From positions 1 through 7,403 of the forward strand of contig CAIYOB010001048.1 in assembly GCA_903927685.1 (NCBI GenBank): DNA of 7,403 nt. Reading direction: 5' to 3'. Below, in pieces: positions 1-6,769 of the stretch. The notes under the pieces are model-generated. The model searched no databases. It was not told the DNA's origin and worked only from the letters and a program-made list of their open reading frames with translations. Each line of letters starts with the position of its first letter. Position 1 is the stretch's first letter. A program made the position numbers and the translations under genes. This DNA comes from an uncultured Planctomycetaceae bacterium (lineage in GTDB: Bacteria > Planctomycetota > Planctomycetia > Pirellulales > Pirellulaceae).

Positions 1-1743
1 CTGGCCGCGGATGGCCAGCTGTTTGTGGTCACTCGCGAGGGGAGCCTGCTGGCGTTCGGCGGGCAAGCGACCGCGAGTCCGGCGCTGCACGCCCCCGCGC
101 CGGCCGCGGCCGGGCCCGCCGACGACTCGACCGCGACCGCGGCGAGCCAGCTCCAGGCCGCCGGGGTCCGTCAAGGCGATGCGCTGGTCCTGGGCGTCGA
201 TTCCGGTCGGCTGGTCGAAGAGCTGGCGCGGCAATCCGAGCTGTACGTGATCGCCGTCGCCGCGGACGAAACACAGGTGGACAGACTGCGCGTCCACCTG
301 CAGCAAGCCGGACTGTACGGCACGCGCGTCAGTGTCCATGCGGGCGATCCGCGGTCGTATCCGCTGCCGCCGTACCTGGCCAGCTTGGTCGTTTCGGAAC
401 TCCGGGCCGACGTCGGCGCCTTGGCGGACCGGCAAGTGATCGCTACGGTGTTCCGGATGTTGCGGCCCTACGGCGGGACGGCCGCCGTCAAGCTGCCTGC
501 AGCGGACCGCGACGCGTTGATCGGGCAGCTGGCGAACGGACTGCCCGCCGGGGCGGCGATTCGCCAGACCGGGGATTGCGTCTTGCTGTCCCGCGACGGA
601 GCCCTGGCCGGCTCGGCCGACTGGACGCACGCCGAGGCCGATGCGGGCATCACAGGAGCCTCGACGGACCTGGCCGTCCGCGCTCCGCTGGACCTGCTGT
701 GGTTCGACACGCCGCCGCGCTGGTTCCGCACGCCCGGCTCCGTGCTGGTTCGCGTGTGCGGCGGACGGATGGTGTTCAAGTCCGGCAAACTCCAGGCGGT
801 CGACGTCTATACCGGCCGCCCGCTGTGGGAGACGCCGCTTCCCGCGCCGGCAAACGCTGCCGACCAGTTCGTCGCGCTGGACGACGCCATCTACGTGACC
901 CAGGGGACGACGTGCCTGGTGTTCGATCCCGCGACGGGCAAGCAGATCCGCCCGATCGAGTTGCCGGCAGGTCTGACTGGACCGTGGGCCAATCTGTGCA
1001 TCTGGGACGCGTACCTGGTCGCCCAGAGCGGCAAGCATCTGCTGTGCTTGAATCGCCACAGCGGCGAAGTCGTCTGGAGATTCGAATGCGGGCGTGCGGC
1101 GATCAGCGTCGCGATCGGCCAGGGCAAAGTCTTCTGCGCCGAACTGGCCAACTTGCGGCGGGGGGAAACCGAGCAGGAGGACGCGGTCACCCGCGCGTTC
1201 GAGATCGCAACCGGAAAGCAGTTGTGGCAGATCGCGGGCGGCAGCCAGGTGCGCTATAGCGCGGCACTGGACCAGATCGTGATGGCTACCGGCATCTATC
1301 GCGCGGCGGACGGTTCGCTGGTCGCCGCCTTGCCGGATGTCTGGTCCAAGGCTGACCCGAAGATCCCGCTGAAGAATCTGCCCCAGCCACTGTTGGTGGT
1401 AGGCGCCAAATTGCTGTTCGGGACGTCCGAGAACCTGACCCTGTTCGACTTGGCGTCGGGCGCCAAGACGGGCGATCCGATCGCCTGGGTGCGGCGCGGC
1501 TGTACGATTCCGCGAGCCAGCTCGAATCTGATCACGACCCGCTATCGGGGCAACGCCGCCTGTATCGACTTGCAGTCGCTGGACATCGTCCCGTTCTGGA
1601 ACGTGCGCGCGGCGTGCAGCAATAATCTGTTCCCGGCCAATGGCGTGCTGAACATCCCCAGTATGACTGGCGGCTGCACGTGCAACTACACGCCGGTCTC
1701 GCAAGCCTTCGTGCCGACGGACGTGATTTTTCCTAAGAAATGA
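1..1743 (+). CDS. PQQ-like beta-propeller protein with embedded methyltransferase-like segment (5' end missing)
   Basis: The reading frame is open from base 1 and the first codons (LAADGQLFVVTREGSLLAFGG-like, a typical propeller blade strand) are already coding, so the gene begins upstream; the GTG at 25 is not a credible start. About 580 codons are visible. Codons 25-48 are an Ala/Pro-rich linker. Codons about 50-200 resemble a class I SAM methyltransferase: a glycine motif VLGVDSGRLVEEL (codons 63-75), an acidic residue after the next strand (AADETQ), then VHAGDP and a SELRAD strand. The glycine motif is poorer than the usual GxGxG, so activity is doubtful. From codon about 205 (SADWTH) to the end, repeated WxxPLP / DxxTGKxxW blades identify a PQQ- or BamB-like propeller. 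The C-terminus has conserved-looking cysteines (codons 501, 539, 559, 561; motif GCTCNY). I recognise this layout as a recurrent uncharacterised planctomycete family. The substrate is unknown. A signal peptide, if present, lies outside the window. The next gene follows after 27 bp. Confidence 0.85.
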   Translation: MAADGQLFVVTREGSLLAFGGQATASPALHAPAPAAAGPADDSTATAASQLQAAGVRQGDALVLGVDSGRLVEELARQSELYVIAVAADETQVDRLRVHLQQAGLYGTRVSVHAGDPRSYPLPPYLASLVVSELRADVGALADRQVIATVFRMLRPYGGTAAVKLPAADRDALIGQLANGLPAGAAIRQTGDCVLLSRDGALAGSADWTHAEADAGITGASTDLAVRAPLDLLWFDTPPRWFRTPGSVLVRVCGGRMVFKSGKLQAVDVYTGRPLWETPLPAPANAADQFVALDDAIYVTQGTTCLVFDPATGKQIRPIELPAGLTGPWANLCIWDAYLVAQSGKHLLCLNRHSGEVVWRFECGRAAISVAIGQGKVFCAELANLRRGETEQEDAVTRAFEIATGKQLWQIAGGSQVRYSAALDQIVMATGIYRAADGSLVAALPDVWSKADPKIPLKNLPQPLLVVGAKLLFGTSENLTLFDLASGAKTGDPIAWVRRGCTIPRASSNLITTRYRGNAACIDLQSLDIVPFWNVRAACSNNLFPANGVLNIPSMTGGCTCNYTPVSQAFVPTDVIFPKK

Positions 1744-1759
1744 CTACAATCCAGCCTAC

Positions 1760-1767
1760 GGAGGTGA
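1760..1767 (+). promoter_or_regulatory. Strong Shine-Dalgarno sequence of the GH27 gene
   Basis: GGAGGTGA is fully complementary to the 3' end of bacterial 16S rRNA (TCACCTCC in DNA). The GGAGG core ends 6 nt before the ATG at 1771. It fixes that start and indicates efficient independent initiation, although the upstream stop is only 27 bp away. No promoter fits in the gap, so transcription probably reads through from the upstream gene. Confidence 0.8.
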
Positions 1768-1770
1768 ACC

Positions 1771-3750
1771 ATGCAACGAACGAGCATCTGGGTGGTGGGA
1801 CTGCTGTCGGCCTATCTCGCCGCGACCGCCGGCGCAGCGACCGTGCGACTGGACGAACTCGACGTCAGCACCATGTCTGCCGGCTGGGGCAAGCCGCAGA
1901 AGAACCTGGCGATTACCGAACGGCCGTTGAGCATTGGCGGCCGGCAGTTCGAGCATGGCGTGGGGACGCACGCCAATAGCGAATGCTGGATCGTACTGGA
2001 CGGCCAAGCCCGGGCGTTTTCGGCCCGGGTCGGCGTCGATGACAACGCAAACCACGCCGCCGCATCGATCGAATTCTGGATCTACGGCGATGGCCGCGAA
2101 CTGTGGCACAGCGGCGTCTGCAAGTGGCAGGGACCGGCGCGGGAATGCCGCGTCGAGTTGGCGGGCGTCAAGATCCTGGAATTGGTCGTGAGCGACGCCG
2201 GCGACAACGTCAGCTACGACCATGCGAACTGGGCCGAGGCGGTGATCGAGTACGACGGCGCGGCGCCCAAGATGGAATCGCCGGCAGCTCCGGCGGAGGA
2301 AGCGATCCTGCTGACGCCGCCCGCGCCCGCCGAGCCGCGGATCAACGGGCCCAAGGTGACCGGCGTGCGCCCCGGGTCGCCCTTCCTGTACCGCGTTCCG
2401 GCGACCGGCCAGCGGCCGATGAAGTTCACCGCCAGCGGGTTGCCGGACGGACTGTCCTTGGACGGCCAGACCGGCATTATCTCGGGCCGCGTCGCCCAGG
2501 CCGGCACGTACCGCGCGACGCTGACGGCGACCAATGCGGCGGGCGAGGCCGTTCGCGAGTTCCGCATCGTGGCCGGTAACCAGTTGACTCTGACGCCGCC
2601 CATGGGTTGGAACAGCTGGTACATCCACTATCATCGCGTCAGCGACAAGGTCATGCGCGAGGCAGCCGACCAGATGATCGGCACGGGCATGGCCGACTAC
2701 GGCTATCAGTACGTCAACATCGACGACTGCTGGATGGTCAAGGTGAACTCGAACGATCCGGAGATCGGCGGCCCGACGCGGGCGGCCGACGGGCGACTGC
2801 TGACCAACAAGCGGTTCCCGAACATGAAAGCCATGACCGACTATATTCACGGCCAGGGGTTGAGGGCCGGGACGTACATCTCGCCCGGGCCGAGCACCTG
2901 TGCGGGCTACGAAGGCAGTTACGGCCACGAAGCTCAGGACGCGCGGACGTTTGCCGAGTGGGGCTTTGATTTTCTGAAATACGATTGGTGCAGTTACGGC
3001 CAGAAGGCCGGCGGCAACACCGTCGAGCACTTGAAGAAGCCCTACCAACAGATGTGGGGCGAATTGCAGAAACTGGATCGCGACATCGTCCTGAACCTGT
3101 GCCAGTACGGAATGGGCGAGGCCTGGAAGTGGGGCGGCCAAGTCGGCCACTGCTGGCGGACCACGGGCGACTTGGGCCTCGAGCGCGGCGCCGCCTTGCC
3201 GGGCTTTTACAGCATCGGGCTAAGCAATGCCCGGCACTGGGAATACGCTCGGCCGGGCGCCTGGAACGATCCGGACTATATCCTGATCGGCTGGGTCGGC
3301 GAGGCCAGCCGGATGGGCGAAGGCACCAAGACGACGCTTACACCCAACGAGCAGTACACGTACATGTCGATGTGGTCCTTGATGGCCGCCCCGCTGATTT
3401 TCAGCGGCGATATGGCCAAGCTGGACGCCTTTACGCTGAACGTGTTGTGCAACCACGAGGTGATCGACGTCGACCAGGATCCGTTGGGCAAGCAGGCCCG
3501 CATCCTCCGCCAGACGCGCCGCGAACTGGTCCTGGTCAAGGACCTGGAGGACGGCTCCAAGGCCGTTGGCCTATTCAACCTCGGCCCGCTGCCGGCGACG
3601 CTGGCGGTGAACTGGGACGAAATCGGAGTCTCCGCCGGCTCGCGGCCTGTCCGCGACCTGTGGCGGCAGCGGGACCTGGGAGCCCTGGAAGGCCAGTTCC
3701 GCACCGAGGTTCCGCGACACGGTGTCGCCCTGGTCCGCATCGGACCGTAG
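1771..3750 (+). CDS. Secreted NPCBM / putative-Ig / GH27 alpha-galactosidase-like enzyme
   Basis: This 659-residue protein is predicted to be an exported retaining glycosidase that releases terminal alpha-galactose or a related sugar. Residues 1 to about 23 form a signal peptide (hydrophobic WVVGLLSAYLAATAGAA, with several possible Ala sites). Residues 24-161 match the NPCBM carbohydrate-binding module (REFxHGVGTHANS-like segment at about 59-70, SDAGDN at 141-146). A Pro/Ala linker leads to an Ig-like He_PIG domain at about 200-269 (GLPDGLSLD, TGIISG). The GH27 barrel starts at TPPMGWNSW (275-283) and carries NIDDCW (316-321), the nucleophile Asp405 in FLKYDWC, CQYGMG (444-449), the acid/base Asp467 in WRTTGDL, and WNDPDY (498-503). 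NHEVIDVDQDPLG (561-573) leads into the C-terminal beta-sandwich. No catalytic residue is missing. Having DD in NIDDCW favours alpha-galactosidase over beta-L-arabinopyranosidase, but specificity is inferred. The ATG follows an excellent ribosome-binding site. Confidence 0.93.
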   Translation: MQRTSIWVVGLLSAYLAATAGAATVRLDELDVSTMSAGWGKPQKNLAITERPLSIGGRQFEHGVGTHANSECWIVLDGQARAFSARVGVDDNANHAAASIEFWIYGDGRELWHSGVCKWQGPARECRVELAGVKILELVVSDAGDNVSYDHANWAEAVIEYDGAAPKMESPAAPAEEAILLTPPAPAEPRINGPKVTGVRPGSPFLYRVPATGQRPMKFTASGLPDGLSLDGQTGIISGRVAQAGTYRATLTATNAAGEAVREFRIVAGNQLTLTPPMGWNSWYIHYHRVSDKVMREAADQMIGTGMADYGYQYVNIDDCWMVKVNSNDPEIGGPTRAADGRLLTNKRFPNMKAMTDYIHGQGLRAGTYISPGPSTCAGYEGSYGHEAQDARTFAEWGFDFLKYDWCSYGQKAGGNTVEHLKKPYQQMWGELQKLDRDIVLNLCQYGMGEAWKWGGQVGHCWRTTGDLGLERGAALPGFYSIGLSNARHWEYARPGAWNDPDYILIGWVGEASRMGEGTKTTLTPNEQYTYMSMWSLMAAPLIFSGDMAKLDAFTLNVLCNHEVIDVDQDPLGKQARILRQTRRELVLVKDLEDGSKAVGLFNLGPLPATLAVNWDEIGVSAGSRPVRDLWRQRDLGALEGQFRTEVPRHGVALVRIGP

Positions 3751-3761
3751 ACCGCTCACTC

Positions 3762-3807
3762 CGTGAACGGAAGTACGTTCGCGTGGCACTGGCGAAACCA
3801 GTGGCAC
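3762..3807 (+). repeat. Two adjacent hairpins in the 84-bp spacer
   Basis: Hairpin A pairs CGTGAACG (3762-3769) with CGTTCGCG (3776-3783), 8 pairs including one G-T, around the loop GAAGTA. Hairpin B pairs GTGGCACTGG (3783-3792) with CCAGTGGCAC (3798-3807), 9 pairs with one internal G-G mismatch, around the loop CGAAA. They share base 3783. No T-tract follows, so this is not a standard intrinsic terminator. It may be a REP-like intergenic palindrome, an RNA-stability element, or an attenuator between the GH27 and hydrolase genes. The structure is visible in the sequence; its function is not. Confidence 0.5.
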
Positions 3808-3823
3808 ACGCAAAGGCCCCCTT

Positions 3824-3828
3824 GGGAG
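3824..3828 (+). promoter_or_regulatory. Shine-Dalgarno sequence deciding the PqaA-family start
   Basis: GGGAG lies 6 nt before the ATG at 3835. It supports that start over the in-frame GTG at 3763, which has no comparable site, would put a hydrophilic stretch ahead of the signal peptide, and would translate through both hairpins. An in-frame ATG at 3829 overlaps this region and is too close to the site to be preferred. Confidence 0.65.
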
Positions 3829-3834
3829 ATGTTC

Positions 3835-5199
3835 ATGAAACACCGTCTGTTCCTGCTATCCATGTCTTTGTGGTTAATCGCCGCCGATTTTGCCTGGCCC
3901 GCCGAGGCGTCCTCAGCCCCGCTGGCCGATTACGTGGCCAAGCCGGATGCCAGCTATCGCTGGGTGATGAAGCGTACCGGCCGGGTCTTGGCCGCGGAAT
4001 ACGCCGAGCTGATCCTGACTTCGCAAACCTGGCGGGACATCGTCTGGAAGCACCAGGTCTTTGTCATCAAGCCTTATTCCGCACCCAAAGATGTCAAACA
4101 CGCACTCTTGTTCATCACCGGCGGCAGCTGGCGGGACGAACTGGAATCCAGCGACGGGCCGATGCCCAACGACGGCCAGATGTACGTCCGGCTGGCCGAA
4201 CTGCTAAGGACGCCAGTCGTGGTCCTGTTGCATGTGCCCCAGCAGCCGATCTTCGACGGCAAACGCGAAGACGCGGCGATTGCCTACACGTTCGACGAGT
4301 ACCTGCGGACCGGCGATCCCGAATGGCCGCTGCTGTTGCCGATGGTCAAAAGCGCCGTCCGCGGGATGGATGCGGCGCAGGAGTTTGCCCGCGACCAGTG
4401 GTCGCTGGAGCTGCGGACGTTCACCGTCACGGGAGCTTCGAAACGCGGCTGGACCACCTGGCTGACGTCGACCGTGGATCGCCGGGTCAAGGCCCTGGCG
4501 CCGATGGTCATCGACGTGCTGAACATGGCCCAGCAGATGGCCCATCAGGAAGCGGTCTATGGCAAACCGTCCGAGCAGATCCACGACTATACGGAGCGCG
4601 ACATGCACCGCAAGCTGCAGGCGGACAGCGGCAAGTCGCTGGTCTCGATCGTCGATCCCTATCAGTACCGGCAGAAGCTGACGCAGCCCAAGCTGATCAT
4701 CCTGGGCACCAACGACCCGTATTGGACCGTCGATGCCCTGAACCTGTATTGGCGGGACCTGGTCGGCGAGAAGTACATCCTGTACGTGCCCAACAATGCC
4801 CACGGCCTGAAGGACTACGCCCGCATCTTCGGCAGCTTGACGGCCCTGAACCGACGAGTCGCGGACGGCAAGCCGCTGCCGCAGCTGTCGTGGCAATACG
4901 ACGAGCAGGACCACGCGGTTTGCCTGACGGTCAACTCGGATCCGCCGGCCCGGCAAATCGTCACGTGGATGGCCACCGCGCCAACTCAGGATTTTCGCCA
5001 GGCCCACTGGCAGTCGTACCCCATGCAGCAGTACGGCGGGCAGCACACGTTCCAGGTCGAACGCCGCAGCGAGGGCTTTGCGGCCGTGTTTGCCGAAGCG
5101 GAGTACGCGGGCGAGGATACGCCGTACTACTTCTCGACCAACCTGCGCGTGGTCAGCGCCCAGCCCGCCGCGGAGGACGCCAGCGGAAATGCCCAATAG
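3835..5199 (+). CDS. Exported PhoPQ-activated pathogenicity-related (PqaA-type) alpha/beta-hydrolase
   Basis: This 454-residue protein has an N-terminal signal peptide (MKHR, then [21 protein letters not shown], cleaved near residue 23-26). The body matches the PhoPQ-activated pathogenicity-related family, named after Salmonella PqaA, whose reaction is not established. Family landmarks are [11 protein letters not shown] (33-43), the [12 protein letters not shown] strand near residue 90, [14 protein letters not shown] near residue 130, and the nucleophile elbow [11 protein letters not shown] with Ser202. Asp294 in LGTNDPYW and His323 in NNAHGLKDY complete a plausible Ser-Asp-His triad. Residues about 350-445 look like the family's beta-rich C-terminal part. 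Length is normal for the family. In planctomycetes such genes often sit among hydrolases, so a role in carbohydrate-ester or peptide turnover is possible, but the substrate cannot be told from the sequence. The last 11 nt overlap the next gene, suggesting translational coupling. Confidence 0.88.
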   Translation: MKHRLFLLSMSLWLIAADFAWPAEASSAPLADYVAKPDASYRWVMKRTGRVLAAEYAELILTSQTWRDIVWKHQVFVIKPYSAPKDVKHALLFITGGSWRDELESSDGPMPNDGQMYVRLAELLRTPVVVLLHVPQQPIFDGKREDAAIAYTFDEYLRTGDPEWPLLLPMVKSAVRGMDAAQEFARDQWSLELRTFTVTGASKRGWTTWLTSTVDRRVKALAPMVIDVLNMAQQMAHQEAVYGKPSEQIHDYTERDMHRKLQADSGKSLVSIVDPYQYRQKLTQPKLIILGTNDPYWTVDALNLYWRDLVGEKYILYVPNNAHGLKDYARIFGSLTALNRRVADGKPLPQLSWQYDEQDHAVCLTVNSDPPARQIVTWMATAPTQDFRQAHWQSYPMQQYGGQHTFQVERRSEGFAAVFAEAEYAGEDTPYYFSTNLRVVSAQPAAEDASGNAQ

Positions 5200-6769
5200 T
5201 CCGTTCCTGGCAGCACTGGCCCGCGTATTCCCGGTCGAGCGGCTGTTGACCAAACCGGTCCAGCTGCTGGCCTACGAAGCGGATGCGCTGACCGCGTTCC
5301 GACAGCGGCCGCTGGCCGTCGTGCTGCCGGAATCGCAGGACGAGGTGATCGCGGCGGTGCGGCTGTGCCACCAGCACAACGTACCGTTCGTGGCCCGGGG
5401 CAGCGGCACCAGTCTGTCCGGCGGAGCGTTGCCGATCGAGGACGGGATCGTGATCGCCCTGAACCGGTTGAACCGCATTTTGAAGCTGGATCCCCAGCAG
5501 CGGACGGCGGTGGTCGAGGCCGGTGCCGTCAACTTGCAGATCTCGCTGGCGGCGGAACGGTTCGGACTGTACTACGCCCCGGATCCATCCAGCCAGCTGA
5601 TCTGCACGCTGGGCGGGAACGTGGCGTTCAATTCGGGCGGCGCGCACTGCCTGAAGTACGGCATGACCAGCAGTCACGTTCTGGGCCTGAAGGTCGTGCT
5701 GGCCGACGGCGAGCTGGTCGAGTTCGGCAGCGAGAGCCTGGAGGGCGTCGGCGTGGGCCCGGACCTGGTCGGCCTGTTCGTCGGCAGCGAGGGCACGTTT
5801 GGCATCGCGTTGGAAATCACCGTCCGGCTGTTGCCCAAGCCGGAACGGTATCGCACGCTGCTGGCCGCCTATCCCGACCTGGAAACCGCCGGCCGCGCGG
5901 TCGCGGCCGTGGTCGCGTCCGGGCTGCTGCCGGCCGCGATCGAGATCATGGACCGCTTGGCGATTCAAGCCGCGGAGGCCGCCGTGCATGCCGGCTATCC
6001 CGAGGGGGCCGAGGCGGTCTTGATCGTGGAGTTGGATGGCGAGGTGGACCAGGTCGAGCGTGAATTCTATCACTTGCAGCGCATCATCGCCGACTCGGGC
6101 GCCGGGGAAGTCCGCGTGGCCGAATCCGACGACCAGCGGCTGGCGATCTGGAAGGGCCGCAAAGGTGCGTTCTCGGCAGTGGGGCGGCTCAGTCCCGACT
6201 ACGTCGTCCAAGATGGCGTGGTGCCGCGGGGCAAGTTAGGCCAGACGCTGGGCGAGATCAACCGCTTGAGCCGTGCCTCCGGCCTGAGCGTGGCCAACGT
6301 CTTTCATGCCGGCGACGGCAATCTGCATCCGCTGATCTTGTACGACGGCAAGCAGCCCGGGGCGTTCGAACGGGCCGAGGCGTTGGCTGGCAAGATCATC
6401 CAGTACTGCGTTGAACTGGGCGGATCGATCACCGGCGAGCACGGCGTGGGCATGGAGAAACGGCCCCACCTGCCCGTGATGTTCACGGATGTCGACCTGG
6501 AGATCATGCATCAGATCCGGCGGGAGATCGATCCGAAAGAGGTCGCGAACCGCGGCAAGATGTTCCCCGAGCAGCCCGCGTCGCCGCTCGGCGTGCTTGG
6601 CGCCGGTCTCCTGACTCCGCCCCAACCGCCGACGCCGTTCGGCGCGGGTCTCCCGACCCCGCCGACCCCGCCGACCGAAGGTCTCCCTTCCTCCCCGCGC
6701 GCCACAGATCGCCCGTCGCCGACCCCGCCGCCGCAATCCCCCCCCGCTCCTGCGCGAGGCGGCTCATGA
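5189..6769 (+). CDS. glcD: GlcD-type FAD-linked oxidase (glycolate/2-hydroxyacid dehydrogenase subunit) with proline-rich tail
   Basis: This is the catalytic flavin subunit of the cytoplasmic, membrane-associated glycolate oxidase complex (GlcDEF), which oxidises glycolate or a similar 2-hydroxyacid such as D-lactate. The FAD_binding_4 (PCMH-type) domain covers residues about 40-215, with [14 protein letters not shown] (68-81) and [20 protein letters not shown] (142-161). The FAD-oxidase C-terminal domain follows, with WKGRKGAF (321-328), [10 protein letters not shown] (372-381) and [15 protein letters not shown] (411-425), ending at the usual NRGKMFP (454-460). Residues 461-526 are an additional Pro-rich tail that normal GlcD proteins lack. 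I chose the ATG at 5189 ([15 protein letters not shown]); the frame runs back to 5078, but that part is the upstream gene read in another frame. GGAGGA at 5172-5177 lies 11 nt upstream. It overlaps the hydrolase gene by 11 nt and the next gene by ATGA. Substrate choice among glycolate, lactate and others is uncertain. Confidence 0.9.
   Translation: MPNSPFLAALARVFPVERLLTKPVQLLAYEADALTAFRQRPLAVVLPESQDEVIAAVRLCHQHNVPFVARGSGTSLSGGALPIEDGIVIALNRLNRILKLDPQQRTAVVEAGAVNLQISLAAERFGLYYAPDPSSQLICTLGGNVAFNSGGAHCLKYGMTSSHVLGLKVVLADGELVEFGSESLEGVGVGPDLVGLFVGSEGTFGIALEITVRLLPKPERYRTLLAAYPDLETAGRAVAAVVASGLLPAAIEIMDRLAIQAAEAAVHAGYPEGAEAVLIVELDGEVDQVEREFYHLQRIIADSGAGEVRVAESDDQRLAIWKGRKGAFSAVGRLSPDYVVQDGVVPRGKLGQTLGEINRLSRASGLSVANVFHAGDGNLHPLILYDGKQPGAFERAEALAGKIIQYCVELGGSITGEHGVGMEKRPHLPVMFTDVDLEIMHQIRREIDPKEVANRGKMFPEQPASPLGVLGAGLLTPPQPPTPFGAGLPTPPTPPTEGLPSSPRATDRPSPTPPPQSPPAPARGGS
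6599..6690 (+). repeat. Degenerate GGTCTCC direct repeats inside the glcD tail
   Basis: Bases 6599-6633 and 6641-6675 are imperfect direct repeats (28 of 35 positions equal by my count), 42 nt apart. A third, shorter copy of GGTCTCC sits at 6680-6686, 33 nt after the second. Both offsets are multiples of three, so the copies read as GLLTPP, GLPTPP and GLPSSP. GACCCCGCC recurs at 6655, 6664 and 6721, with a one-mismatch version at 6613. Copies 2 and 3 can each form a short stem: GGGTC/GACCC (6646-6650 with 6655-6659) and GAAGG/CCTTC (6677-6681 with 6686-6690). It looks like repetitive, possibly originally intergenic, DNA captured by the reading frame. Confidence 0.6.

Noticed and set aside
274..300. 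Perfect 9-bp inverted repeat CAGGTGGAC / GTCCACCTG with a 9-nt loop
   Set aside because: It lies inside conserved methyltransferase-like coding sequence (QVDRLRVHLQ), with no regulatory context; a chance palindrome is likely.
1740..1979. Small open frame starting at an ATGA overlap with the propeller stop
   Set aside because: Tempting as a coupled gene, but it runs mostly inside the GH27 signal peptide and NPCBM region in another frame and lacks its own ribosome-binding site.
1756..3150. 464-codon antisense open frame opposite the GH27 gene
   Set aside because: Low-complexity Arg/Val/Ala composition, no recognisable domain, and the opposite strand encodes a clear enzyme; a high-G+C shadow.
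3783..3823. Rho-independent terminator after the GH27 gene
   Set aside because: The hairpin is real but is followed by ACGCAAAGG and C-rich sequence, not a T-tract.
3763..3834. GTG start at 3763 for the PqaA-family protein
   Set aside because: It would place 24 hydrophilic residues before a good signal peptide and read through the hairpins; the ATG at 3835 has a proper ribosome-binding site.
5078..5188. N-terminal extension of GlcD from an upstream alternative start
   Set aside because: The added 37 residues are Arg/Pro-rich, unlike any GlcD N-terminus, and fall in the coding region of the hydrolase.
2985..5249. 754-codon + strand open frame spanning the GH27 and hydrolase genes
   Set aside because: It overlaps two well-recognised genes in another frame, is Arg/Pro/Gly-rich with no domain, and arises from high G+C.
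4204..6211. Antisense open frames of about 350 codons opposite the hydrolase and glcD genes
   Set aside because: Same codon-position shadow effect; no motif, and both sense genes are certain.
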